From positions 1-36,600 of the forward strand of contig BQJN01000043.1 of NCBI GenBank assembly GCA_021604725.1: a stretch of 36,600 bases of DNA, written 5' to 3'. This DNA is from Lysobacteraceae bacterium. GTDB taxonomy: Bacteria; Pseudomonadota; Gammaproteobacteria; Xanthomonadales; BQJN01. A program made the position numbers and the translations under genes. The number at the start of each line of letters is the position of its first letter. Positions within the stretch are counted from its first letter, which is position 1. This document shows positions 1 through 7,897 of this stretch, piece after piece. The notes under the pieces are model-generated. The model had not been told where the DNA came from and ran no database searches. It was given only the letters and a program-made list of their open reading frames with translations.

Positions 1-162
1 GCTGAGCCTGCTGAGCCTGCTGAGCCTGCTGAGCCTGCTGAGCCTGCTGAGCCTGCTGAGCCTGCTGAGCCTGCTGAGCCTGCTGAGCCTGCTGAGCCTG
101 CTGAGCCTGCTGAGCCTGCTGAGCCTGCTGAGCCTGCTGAGTCCGCTGAGTCCGCTGAGTCC
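1..162 (+). repeat. 9-bp coding minisatellite (Ala-Glu-Pro)15 then (Ala-Glu-Ser)3
   Basis: The unit GCTGAGCCT is repeated 15 times without a mismatch from 1 to 135. Three variant units GCTGAGTCC follow (136-162), then degenerate Thr-Glu-Glu and Ala-Glu-Glu codons. The array continues to the left edge, so its full length is unknown. The unit is a multiple of three, so copy-number change by slippage would keep the reading frame and only alter linker length. Perfect identity of the 15 units implies recent expansion or homogenisation. Confidence 0.97.
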
Positions 163-1782
163 ACTGAAGAGGCCGAAGAACAAAGCGACGAAGCGGCTCA
201 GATCGACCAACTGGCGACAGCCGCCAGAACAGGCGATGGTGAAACTTGCGAAGCCATCATCACCGAGAACCCTGACCTTCCAGAGTGGGTCATGCTATCG
301 GCCTTCAATGCGGCCATTAACCACCATCATCCACACGTCGCTGTATTGTTGCTTGAACAAGGCGTTCCGATCGACAGTCGCAGTGATGACAATCGATCGT
401 TGCTGCTACACATCATCGAACACAAACCCTTGCTCACAGATGTGGTCTTGGCGTTGGTCCAACGCGGTGCCGATGTCAATGAACGCGACGACGATGAAAG
501 CACGGTCCTGATTCAGACCTGCCGCAGCGCAGTAGCGGTGGAAGATGCCAGCGACTATACGGCAGTCATCAAAGCATTGCTGAAGGCGGGTGCGACCGTC
601 AATGACACTGATCAAGACGGGCGAACTGCCCTGCATTGGGCGATGTTCAATTGCCCTGCCGCCGCTGTTAAGGCCTTGCTCGAAGCAGGAGCAGAGCCTG
701 ATGTCATAGACAACGATGGGGATAGTCCGTTGATCACCCTTTGCCGTGGCATGCGAGACGACCGTCACGGCATCGCGCGGATGTTGCTCAAGCAGGGCGC
801 TAACGCGAACCGAACAGCCCATGACGGGCATTCGGCGATTCATCTGGCGATGTCCAGTGGTGACACTACCCTTGGTAAACTGCTATCCGTGAAGCGTCCG
901 CAGCAGGCACCAACGCCGTCGACATCCAAGGTGGTCAAGCTGGTCACCGGCAGCGGCGCTCGTCAATCCATTTGCGTGCTCGCCGCCAAAGGTGACCTTG
1001 CCGCAATTCGCGACGCAGCTGAGGCGGGTGCGGATATCAATGCGGTCGACGAACACGGTTGCACAGGGCTGATCAGAGCAGCGGGCGAAGGCCAGATGGA
1101 GGCCGTTGAGTTACTGGTACAGTTGGGTGCCGACGCGCATCGAACTACCAGCAATGGCTTCACGGCGCTGATGGCTGCAGCATCAGCCAACCACGCAGAA
1201 ATCGTCACTTACCTGGCTTCGCAAGGTGCAGATATTGAGCACCGGCAGGAATTTGGCGTTACCCCATTGATGATGGCCGCTGCGCGCTGGAATACCAAGG
1301 TGATCAAAGCCTTGATACACCTGGGTGCCGATATCAACGCAAGAGATGACTCTGACTCCACCCCACTGATGGCGGCTGTTCAGGCAGCGTTGGTGCATGA
1401 TGACTACGACCGGGCAGTCGAAGTCATTGACACGCTACTTGAAGCCGGGGCCAATGTTAGCGCAGTCAATGATGACGGACAGAGCGCCTTGATGTTGGTG
1501 CTGGGTGTACGCGCCCCTTCTGAGGTCAAAGTTCCCGGGCGTACTTTGGCACGCCTGGTTCATCAGTTACTCAGGGCAGGCGCTGGCGTAGATCAGCAGG
1601 ATCTAACCGGCTGGTCGGCACTACACGCGGCAGCCGCGTATGGCCTGGTGGAACCCGCTAGAGAGCTTTTGGTTGCCGGGGCAAACCAGCGACTGCGAGA
1701 TATCAATGGCTTGTCGGCTTGTGATCTGGCCATGGACTGTGGGCACAACGATATTGTTGATCTCTTGATCGGAAAGCGTTAG
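1..1782 (+). CDS. Ankyrin-repeat protein with (Ala-Glu-Pro)n linker, 5' end outside window
   Basis: The frame is open from base 1 to the TAG at 1780-1782, so 593 residues are visible and the true start lies upstream. The ATG at 292 is internal. Residues 1-54 are 15 AEP triplets and 3 AES triplets, followed by an acidic Glu/Ala/Ser stretch. From about residue 75 to the end there are roughly 13 ankyrin repeats with the usual TALxxA...GxxxxVxxLLxxGAD pattern. They form two blocks separated by a Pro/Thr/Ser linker near residues 300-320. Several repeats are lengthened, for example those around nucleotides 500-600 and 1370-1460. Ankyrin repeats bind protein partners, and no catalytic domain is visible. 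The AEP tract resembles rigid Ala/Pro-rich spacers, so a further domain or a membrane anchor may lie upstream. The partner and location in the cell are unknown. Confidence 0.88.
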   Translation, partial: AEPAEPAEPAEPAEPAEPAEPAEPAEPAEPAEPAEPAEPAEPAEPAESAESAESTEEAEEQSDEAAQIDQLATAARTGDGETCEAIITENPDLPEWVMLSAFNAAINHHHPHVAVLLLEQGVPIDSRSDDNRSLLLHIIEHKPLLTDVVLALVQRGADVNERDDDESTVLIQTCRSAVAVEDASDYTAVIKALLKAGATVNDTDQDGRTALHWAMFNCPAAAVKALLEAGAEPDVIDNDGDSPLITLCRGMRDDRHGIARMLLKQGANANRTAHDGHSAIHLAMSSGDTTLGKLLSVKRPQQAPTPSTSKVVKLVTGSGARQSICVLAAKGDLAAIRDAAEAGADINAVDEHGCTGLIRAAGEGQMEAVELLVQLGADAHRTTSNGFTALMAAASANHAEIVTYLASQGADIEHRQEFGVTPLMMAAARWNTKVIKALIHLGADINARDDSDSTPLMAAVQAALVHDDYDRAVEVIDTLLEAGANVSAVNDDGQSALMLVLGVRAPSEVKVPGRTLARLVHQLLRAGAGVDQQDLTGWSALHAAAAYGLVEPARELLVAGANQRLRDINGLSACDLAMDCGHNDIVDLLIGKR

Positions 1783-1864
1783 CTCCTTGGTAGCCAGGTG
1801 CGCCGAATAGAGCCGGCATGATACAGTGCAATGTACTGTTTTCTATGTTGTCGGAGGTCCGCAA

Positions 1865-2632
1865 ATGAAGGGGCAAATTTCACTGTTGGTGGCGGCCATG
1901 ATCAGCTGCACGACGCTTTCAGCTGAGCCAGACAAGTCGAAACATGACCCTCTGGCCAACTTTCGGCTTGTGTCCAACCCATATGCTGCATCAATGATCA
2001 GGCAGGCAGCCGTCGCAAACCGACCGGAGTTGCTCGCGCAACAACCCTATTCAACGAAGATGTTGGCCGGTGGCTTAGGCCAAACTCAAAACCGGATTGG
2101 TAGTCAACTGGCCGCCGCATACAGCATGCTGCACGACGCAGCGCTTACGACCGCGACCTACCAGACCAATATCAACATCTTGCAGGATGACATGAGCCCG
2201 ATTCCGGATGGCTCCAGTGGAGCTGTCATCTTCTCGGGTCTCGGATTTACCGGCAATGGTCGCGGCTTTGTTCTCTACTATGTCGGTCTCGCGGGTGAGG
2301 CAACGACCGAGACCAAGGCCCTGGGCGACGACATTTGCCTTTATATGATGGACCACATCAAAACCGGGCTGGGCATTGACCCGAGCACCGGTAACGACGC
2401 AGCCGACTCACTGTTTATTAGTCCTGAAACTGGCGATCCGGAAAACGCGATTACCTGGGCATTACGGGCTGGTCTGGCCCGCAAGGGTGCGGCGTCGAGC
2501 ATAAACAATGCGATCGATCAGGGAGGTACTATTCCCAACCAGTGCGATATTGATGTCACCGTCTTGATGAGTGATGAAAACGACCCGGACGGATTCATCG
2601 ATTTCAACTGTTCCTCTGGTGTCACCGACTGA
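1865..2632 (+). CDS. Exported protein of unknown function
   Basis: This encodes 255 residues and I do not recognise the family. The ATG at 1865 is preferred over an upstream in-frame ATG at 1826 because GGAGG lies at 1853-1857, 7 nt away, and because it places a signal sequence at the very N-terminus. Residues 1-20 are basic then hydrophobic and end in LSA before Glu-Pro, a plausible signal peptidase I site. A Cys at residue 14 gives only a poor lipobox. The mature part starts with a charged segment, then a Gln/Ala-rich helical part. A Gly/Phe-rich stretch follows (about residues 123-145). There are two Cys near the C-terminus. An extended -10-like TGATACAGT at 1819-1827 could start its transcript, but no good -35 box is seen. 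Confidence 0.8.
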   Translation: MKGQISLLVAAMISCTTLSAEPDKSKHDPLANFRLVSNPYAASMIRQAAVANRPELLAQQPYSTKMLAGGLGQTQNRIGSQLAAAYSMLHDAALTTATYQTNINILQDDMSPIPDGSSGAVIFSGLGFTGNGRGFVLYYVGLAGEATTETKALGDDICLYMMDHIKTGLGIDPSTGNDAADSLFISPETGDPENAITWALRAGLARKGAASSINNAIDQGGTIPNQCDIDVTVLMSDENDPDGFIDFNCSSGVTD

Positions 2633-2660
2633 TCCGGGAACAACAAGCCTTCATCACGGT

Positions 2661-2690
2661 CGGCTTCTCGCCCGGGCAGCGAGAACGCCG
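2661..2690 (+). terminator. Hairpin downstream of the exported-protein gene
   Basis: GGC-TTCTCG (2662-2670) pairs with CGAGAA-CGCC (2680-2689) with one bulged base around a short GC-rich loop. No U-run follows, so it may be a transcript-end structure rather than a textbook intrinsic terminator. Confidence 0.35.
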
Positions 2691-2709
2691 AACACCTGGC
2701 CCTAACCAT

Positions 2710-2741
2710 CCGGCAGGAATCTCAACATTGAGTCCTGTCGG
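2710..2741 (+). terminator. Strong hairpin upstream of acs
   Basis: CCGGCAGGA (2710-2718) and CTCAA (2721-2725) pair with TTGAG (2728-2732) and TCCTGTCGG (2733-2741), with a 2-nt bulge and one possible G-U pair. No U-run follows. It lies 48 bp before acs, so it could end the upstream transcript, or be a leader or operator structure for acs. A weak promoter-like pair (TTGAGT at 2728, GATACT at 2751, spacing 17) overlaps its right arm. Confidence 0.4.
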
Positions 2742-2789
2742 TGCATCGCCGATACTCAGAGCAAGCCTCATTGATCAGAGAATAACGCC

Positions 2790-4736
2790 ATGCCGATAGC
2801 CCAGTCTTATCCTGTCCCAAAGCCTATTTCCGACCGCGCACTGATCACCGCTGAGTCGTATCAACGGATGTACAAGTCCTCGCTGGAAGAGAACGAGGCG
2901 TTTTGGCGTCAACATGGACGGCGAATAAGCTGGATTAAGCCATATTCTGTGGTCAAAGACGTCTCGTTCGATGCTTCTGACTTACATATTCGATGGTACT
3001 CAGACGGTACCCTAAACGTCTGCGCCAACTGCGTAGACCGCCACCTGCCAGGCAAGGCCGACCAGACCGCGATCATCTTTGAAGGTGATGAACCTGATGT
3101 GGACGAACACATCACCTACGCTCAACTGTTCACGCGCGTTTGCAAGATGGCGAATGTGCTCAAGGCGCTGGGTGTAGGCAAAGGCGATCGCGTAACGCTC
3201 TACATGCCGATGATTCCAGAGGCCGCTATCTCGATGCTCGCCTGCGCGCGCATTGGTGCCGTTCATTCCGTTGTTTTTGGTGGCTTCTCTCCCGATGCAT
3301 TGGCTGGACGCATTATCGATTGCGATTCCAAATTGGTAATAACTGCCGACGAAGGCAGGCGTGGTGGTAAAACTGTTGCGCTGAAAGCCAATGTCGACAA
3401 GGCGCGACAGATCGAAGGCGTCGATGCTTGCCTGGGCTCTGTTTTGGTAGTGAAAAACACCGGTGGGGAGGTGGCGTGGCAACAGGGCGACCATTGGTTC
3501 CATGAAGTAGCCGAAACCGTTGCTGATGACTGCCGACCGGAAGAGATGAACGCCGAGGATCCGCTGTTCATTCTGTATACCTCGGGATCCACCGGCAAAC
3601 CGAAAGGCGTACTACATACCTGCGGCGGCTACCTGGTTTACGCCAGCATCACCCACGAGTACGTTTTCGACTATCACGAAGGCGATATTTACTGGTGTAC
3701 GGCCGATGTGGGCTGGGTGACCGGTCACAGTTATATCGTTTACGGGCCGCTGGCCAACGGCGCAACCACACTGATGTTTGAAGGAGTACCCAACTACCCG
3801 GACGCCAGTCGCCTCTGGCAGGTTTGCGATAAACACTCAGTCAACATTTGCTACACCGCGCCGACCGCGATCCGGGCGTTAATGCGCGAGGGCGATGAGC
3901 CGGTCAAGAAAACCTCGCGCTCAAGTTTGCGAGTGCTGGGAACGGTCGGGGAGCCGATTAACCCGGAAGCCTGGGAATGGTACTACCGAGTTGTCGGCGA
4001 GCAACGCTGTCCCATTGTCGACACCTGGTGGCAAACCGAAACCGGCGGCATACTAATCACTCCCCTGCCCGGCGCAACCGATCTGAAGGCAGGCTCTGCC
4101 AGCAAACCCTTCTTTGGCGTCCAACCGGCGCTGGTAGATGCTGACGGCAATGTTCTGGACGGCGCTGTCAGTGGCAACCTCGTGATCACCGACAGTTGGC
4201 CCGGTCAGATGCGAACGGTTTATGGCGACCATCAACGGTTTGTCGATACCTATTTCGCCACCTTTCCAGGCATGTATTTCACCGGCGACGGGGCGCGCCG
4301 TGATGAAGACGGCTATTACTGGATTACTGGCCGTGTCGATGATGTATTGAATATCTCCGGGCACCGAATGGGTACCGCCGAGGTCGAGAGCGCGCTTGTC
4401 GCTCACCCAAACGTCGCCGAAGCGGCCGTTGTAGGTTATCCGCATGACATTAAGGGCCAGGGCATTTACGTCTATGTGACGCTCAATATTGGCGTTGAAC
4501 CAAGCGACGAGCTAAAGACTGAGCTTCGCAACTGGGTACGAAAAGACATTGGCCCGATCGCAACACCAGACTTGATTCAATGGGCTCCCGGCCTGCCAAA
4601 AACGCGTTCTGGCAAGATTATGCGACGCATCTTGCGCAAGATTGCCGCCAACGACCACCAGGAACTGGGAGACACCTCAACGCTGGCAGAGCCTGCCGTC
4701 GTCAACGAGTTAATAGAAAACCGACTAAACCGGTAA
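2790..4736 (+). CDS. acs: Acetyl-CoA synthetase
   Basis: This is a 648-residue AMP-forming acetate:CoA ligase, the usual length. It activates acetate through acetyl-AMP to acetyl-CoA in the cytoplasm. The ANL-superfamily P-loop [11 protein letters not shown] lies near residues 262-272. The acyl-pocket motif [10 protein letters not shown] starts at residue 411, so its second Trp is residue 414, the position that restricts the enzyme to acetate in Salmonella Acs. The A10 motif TRSGKIMRR places the catalytic, acetylation-regulated Lys at residue 609, exactly the Salmonella numbering. The hinge and A8 segment ([13 protein letters not shown]) is intact. Only a weak ribosome site (AGAGAA) precedes the ATG. 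The two symporter genes follow 31 nt downstream on the same strand, which suggests an acetate uptake and activation unit. Confidence 0.97.
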   Translation: MPIAQSYPVPKPISDRALITAESYQRMYKSSLEENEAFWRQHGRRISWIKPYSVVKDVSFDASDLHIRWYSDGTLNVCANCVDRHLPGKADQTAIIFEGDEPDVDEHITYAQLFTRVCKMANVLKALGVGKGDRVTLYMPMIPEAAISMLACARIGAVHSVVFGGFSPDALAGRIIDCDSKLVITADEGRRGGKTVALKANVDKARQIEGVDACLGSVLVVKNTGGEVAWQQGDHWFHEVAETVADDCRPEEMNAEDPLFILYTSGSTGKPKGVLHTCGGYLVYASITHEYVFDYHEGDIYWCTADVGWVTGHSYIVYGPLANGATTLMFEGVPNYPDASRLWQVCDKHSVNICYTAPTAIRALMREGDEPVKKTSRSSLRVLGTVGEPINPEAWEWYYRVVGEQRCPIVDTWWQTETGGILITPLPGATDLKAGSASKPFFGVQPALVDADGNVLDGAVSGNLVITDSWPGQMRTVYGDHQRFVDTYFATFPGMYFTGDGARRDEDGYYWITGRVDDVLNISGHRMGTAEVESALVAHPNVAEAAVVGYPHDIKGQGIYVYVTLNIGVEPSDELKTELRNWVRKDIGPIATPDLIQWAPGLPKTRSGKIMRRILRKIAANDHQELGDTSTLAEPAVVNELIENRLNR

Positions 4737-4767
4737 CCACTGGCCGCCAAAGTATGAGGGGAAAATC

Positions 4768-5028
4768 ATGAATGAGCATGAACGACACAAAGCCTATTGG
4801 CGCGCCAACATTCGCTTGGTCGCCATTCTGCTCAGTATCTGGTTTGTAGTGTCGTATGGCTTCGGCATTCTGCTCAAGGAGTGGCTGGATTCGATTCAGA
4901 TCTTTGGTTTTGGCCTCGGCTTCTGGTTCGCTCAACAAGGCTCGATCTACGTCTTCCTGGTGTTGATTTTCGTTTACGCCTACAAGATGAACAAGCTCGA
5001 TCACGAGTTTGACGTTGACGAGGACTAG
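4768..5028 (+). CDS. DUF4212 sodium/solute symporter small subunit
   Basis: This is an 86-residue protein with two hydrophobic segments (about residues 16-36 and 48-70) and a short acidic C-terminal tail. The pattern YWRANIRL near the N-terminus and FWFAQQGSIYVF in the second segment is typical of the DUF4212 family. That family is regularly encoded just before an SSS-family large subunit. GAGGGG at 4756-4761 is a good ribosome site for the ATG. The stop codon TAG (5026-5028) forms part of the CTAG that was duplicated when the downstream mobile element inserted, so the protein itself is unaffected. Confidence 0.93.
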   Translation: MNEHERHKAYWRANIRLVAILLSIWFVVSYGFGILLKEWLDSIQIFGFGLGFWFAQQGSIYVFLVLIFVYAYKMNKLDHEFDVDED

Positions 5029-5272
5029 CCTGCATTATTCATCAAGGCGGCCACCCACCGCCAGATACTTCAGTAAAAACAAATACTTGAGAACCATTAT
5101 GAGCATACCGAAAATGACCACCGGGGCCATTTCACTACCAGGACGGATCTGGCGTTGCATCTTGAGCGATCAACCTTGAACCGTAGCTATTGCTACGCTT
5201 CTGCGGCTGATAGCCCAACCTCCTCAGCCAGATTCGCCCTGCCAGCGAACCCTCATGAATAATCCAGGCTAG
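5025..5272. mobile_element. MITE-like insertion (240 bp) with CTAG target duplication
   Basis: The element proper is 5029-5268. Its ends are imperfect inverted repeats: CCTGCATTATTCAT (5029-5042) against the complement of ATGAATAATCCAGG (5255-5268). It is flanked on both sides by CTAG (5025-5028 and 5269-5272), a perfect 4-bp target duplication. Internally there is a perfect 8-bp inverted repeat (CGCCAGAT 5059-5066, ATCTGGCG 5147-5154) and a small stem-loop (CGTAGC-tatt-GCTACG, 5182-5197). It has no transposase. Ends beginning with CC and a 4-bp duplication would fit the IS1380 family, but that assignment is inference. It separates the two symporter genes. Confidence 0.82.
5035..5160 (-). CDS. 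Possible 41-residue hydrophobic ORF inside the MITE-like element
   Basis: An ATG at 5160 opens a 41-codon frame ending in TAA (5037-5035) within the left inverted repeat. The translation has a basic N-terminus, one strongly hydrophobic stretch (PVVIFGMLIMVLKYLFLLKY) and a charged tail GGRLDE. An in-frame TGA lies four codons upstream of the ATG. There is no convincing ribosome site. It could be a real small membrane protein, the tail of a captured gene, or chance. Confidence 0.2.
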   Translation of the reverse strand: MQRQIRPGSEMAPVVIFGMLIMVLKYLFLLKYLAVGGRLDE

Positions 5273-5277
5273 GCAGT

Positions 5278-7038
5278 ATGTCGCTACAAACATTGACTAC
5301 GCTGACTGTAATGGCCAGTTTTGCGTTGTATATCGGTATCGCCATCTGGTCGCGTGCACGCAGCACTGGTGACTTCTATGTGGCCGGCAAAGGTGTGCAT
5401 CCGATCGCCAATGGCATGGCGACGGCTGCGGACTGGATGTCGGCCGCTTCGTTCATTTCAATGGCCGGCTTGATCGCGTTTCTCGGCTACGGCGGATCTG
5501 TCTATCTGATGGGCTGGACCGGCGGTTATGTATTGCTGGCATTGTTGCTCGCACCCTATCTGCGAAAGTTCGGCAAATTTACCGTCCCGGAATTTATTGG
5601 TGACCGCTACTATTCACAAGCGGCCAGAGTTGTCGCCGTCGTATGCCTGATCTTTATCTCATTTACCTACGTTGCTGGCCAAATGCGTGGCGTTGGCATC
5701 GTATTCTCCCGCTTCCTGGAGGTCGAGCTTTTGACCGGCCTGCTGATCGGCATGGGCGTGGTTTTTTTCTATGCTGTATTGGGTGGCATGAAGGGAATCA
5801 CCTACACCCAGGTTGCGCAGTACTGCGTGTTGATTTTTGCCTACACCGTGCCGGCCGTGTTTATTTCGTTTCAGCTAACAGGCAACCCGGTACCGCAACT
5901 GGCATTCGGCAGCGATGTAGCGGGTGAATCTGTGCCATTGTTGGTCAAACTGGATCAGGTGGTTCAGGCGCTCGGCTTCAATGCCTATACCTTGGGCAAC
6001 AAGTCGACGATCGATGTGTTCGCTATCACCATGGCGCTAATGGTCGGCACCGCAGGATTACCGCACGTCATCGTTCGATTCTTCACGGTGCCCAAGGTGC
6101 GTGACGCGCGAAAGTCCGCAGGGTGGGCTTTGGCCTTCATCGCAATCCTGTATACAACAGCCCCCGCCGTCGGTTCGATGGCCAGGCTGAACCTGATCGA
6201 TACCATTCAACCTGGCCAAATCGGTAGTTCTGATGGCAATTTGGCCTATGAACAGCGTCCCGACTGGTTCAAAACCTGGGAGCAGACCGGGCTGCTGGCA
6301 TTCGAAGACAAGAACGCAGATGGCCGCATCCAGTATTACAACGACGCCAATCCTGATTTCGCTGCGGTGGCTGACAGTTACGGCTGGAAAGGCAACGAAC
6401 TGGCCGTAGACCGCGACATCATGGTGCTGGCCAACCCCGAGATTGCGGGCTTGCCGGACTGGGTTATCGCCCTGGTTGCTGCAGGCGGCATTGCCGCAGC
6501 CCTTTCGACCGCCGCCGGCTTGCTGTTGGTGATATCTGCCAGCGTTTCACACGATCTGTGCAAAGGGGTCTGGTTCAAGTCGATGTCAGAACGCAGAGAA
6601 CTACTGGTGGGCCGCCTGTCTGCCGCAGCGGCCATCGCCGTCGCCGGTTACCTTGGGTTCAATCCACCAGGATTCGTCAGTCAGGTCGTCGCATTTGCAT
6701 TCGGCCTGGCCGCGGCCTCTTTGTTTCCGGCCATTCTGATGGGCATTTTCTCCAAACGAATCAACAAGCAAGGCGCGATCGCTGGCATGCTGACAGGGCT
6801 GATTTTCACTAGCGGCTACATCGTCTATTTCAAAGGCGTCTTCTTCTCGCCGATGGCAGAAAATGTGGCCGAAAATTGGCTGCTTGGTATTTCGCCTGAA
6901 GGTATCGGAGTAGTCGGCATGATGATGAATTTCATCGTCGCCATCGCCGTCAGCAAGCTAACACCGCCGCCGCCTGAGGCAATTCGCCAAATGGTGGACG
7001 ACATCCGCATCCCACGCGCATCGACCACATCCACGTAG
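5278..7038 (+). CDS. SSS-family sodium/solute symporter large subunit
   Basis: This 586-residue polytopic membrane protein belongs to the solute:sodium symporter superfamily, in the subfamily that works with DUF4212 small subunits (VC_2705-type) and is related to acetate permease ActP. The N-terminal helices include the family patterns DFYVAGKGVHPIANGMATAADWMSA (residues 32-56, quoted here in part only as DFYVAGKG) and GYGGSVYLMGWTGGY. A long soluble loop near residues 315-385 carries an acidic DKNADGRIQ stretch. Placement after acs suggests acetate or a related short carboxylate as substrate, by inference. The ATG at 5278 follows the mobile-element scar directly. The nearest ribosome-site-like bases are AGG at 5266-5268 (inside the element end) and AGG at 5271-5273. 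The likely original site, GAGGA at 5020-5024, is now 240 bp further away. Confidence 0.93.
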   Translation: MSLQTLTTLTVMASFALYIGIAIWSRARSTGDFYVAGKGVHPIANGMATAADWMSAASFISMAGLIAFLGYGGSVYLMGWTGGYVLLALLLAPYLRKFGKFTVPEFIGDRYYSQAARVVAVVCLIFISFTYVAGQMRGVGIVFSRFLEVELLTGLLIGMGVVFFYAVLGGMKGITYTQVAQYCVLIFAYTVPAVFISFQLTGNPVPQLAFGSDVAGESVPLLVKLDQVVQALGFNAYTLGNKSTIDVFAITMALMVGTAGLPHVIVRFFTVPKVRDARKSAGWALAFIAILYTTAPAVGSMARLNLIDTIQPGQIGSSDGNLAYEQRPDWFKTWEQTGLLAFEDKNADGRIQYYNDANPDFAAVADSYGWKGNELAVDRDIMVLANPEIAGLPDWVIALVAAGGIAAALSTAAGLLLVISASVSHDLCKGVWFKSMSERRELLVGRLSAAAAIAVAGYLGFNPPGFVSQVVAFAFGLAAASLFPAILMGIFSKRINKQGAIAGMLTGLIFTSGYIVYFKGVFFSPMAENVAENWLLGISPEGIGVVGMMMNFIVAIAVSKLTPPPPEAIRQMVDDIRIPRASTTST

Positions 7039-7056
7039 GGAGCGTAACTCAACAGA

Positions 7057-7084
7057 TGCGGCTCACCAATGGCGGCGAGCCGCA
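7057..7084. terminator. Hairpin between convergent symporter and cysQ genes
   Basis: TGCGGCTC (7057-7064) and GAGCCGCA (7077-7084) are perfect 8-bp arms around a 12-nt loop. It lies in the 59-bp gap between two genes that converge, so it can serve both strands. Neither side has a clear U-run. Confidence 0.55.
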
Positions 7085-7097
7085 CCCGCGCTTGCCC

Positions 7098-7874
7098 CTA
7101 CAGGTAGCTGGACCAGTCGATCGAATCGTCGCCAAACACAAAAAACTCGGGGTTTAGATAGGAGTCTTTGGTGTTGTAACGCAACGGCGCCATGGCGGTA
7201 TCGGTCAATGAGCCACCAGCGGCCAGTACGACGGCGTGAGCAGCCGCCGTGTCCCACTCGCTGGTCAATCCCAAACGCGGATACAGGTCAGCCTTGCCCT
7301 CAGCCACCAGACAGATTTTCAAGGAACTGCCCATCGGCACCATTTCGTGGTCGCCCAACGCTGCGATATAGGCCTGCAGCTTCTCTCCAGCATGCGAACG
7401 GCTGCCCACCACGGCCAAGGGGCGCGCAGCTGGTTTGCGGGCACTGATGGCGCTGCGGCTGCCGCTGGCGTCGATCACCGAGGCACCTTCGCCCTGCTGA
7501 CCGCTATAGGTTTTTCCCGTAACTGGCACATGGACAACGCCGAGGACTGGCTCGCCGTTGTCGATCAACGCGATGTTGACCGTGAACTCGCCATTTCGCT
7601 TCACGAACTCTTTGGTGCCATCTAGAGGATCGACCAACCAATAGCGTGTCCAGCTTTGACGAGTTGCAAACGGGATCGCCGCCGACTCTTCCGACAGGAC
7701 TGGAATGTCCGGGGTCAGGGCCTTGAGCCCGGCGACGATTGCTCGGTGTGATGCCAGGTCAGCCTGTGTCAACGGCGACTCATCGGCCTTGATGTCGACG
7801 TCAAAGTCGGTGTTGTAGATTTTCAGAATTTCGGCACCGGCCTCAATAGCCAGCGCTTCGATATCATGTAGCAT
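7098..7874 (-). CDS. cysQ: 3'(2'),5'-bisphosphate nucleotidase CysQ
   Basis: This is a 258-residue IMPase-superfamily phosphatase. CysQ hydrolyses 3'-phosphoadenosine 5'-phosphate, the by-product of sulfate reduction, to AMP in the cytoplasm. The metal-binding motifs are complete: LSEES near residues 60-65, DPLDGTKEF at residues 82-90, and EWDTAAAHAVV near residue 210. The variant GTKEF with a following NGEFTVNIA stretch is typical of CysQ rather than inositol phosphatases. It is the last gene of the gsp-derived operon, 23 nt after the HisN-like gene. It shares the metal-site layout of that neighbour, and the N-terminal pattern KADESPLTQAD corresponds to KADSSPVTEVD there. It is not an evident recent duplicate. 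Confidence 0.93.
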   Translation of the reverse strand: MLHDIEALAIEAGAEILKIYNTDFDVDIKADESPLTQADLASHRAIVAGLKALTPDIPVLSEESAAIPFATRQSWTRYWLVDPLDGTKEFVKRNGEFTVNIALIDNGEPVLGVVHVPVTGKTYSGQQGEGASVIDASGSRSAISARKPAARPLAVVGSRSHAGEKLQAYIAALGDHEMVPMGSSLKICLVAEGKADLYPRLGLTSEWDTAAAHAVVLAAGGSLTDTAMAPLRYNTKDSYLNPEFFVFGDDSIDWSSYL

Positions 7875-7897
7875 GAAACGATCCAGATTACGGGGAA

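Noticed and set aside
1..162. CRISPR or direct-repeat array
   Set aside because: The 9-bp unit has no spacers and is in frame within a coding region.
4053..4445. Minus-strand frames opposite acs
   Set aside because: They are shadows of a fully conserved acs gene and have no independent support.
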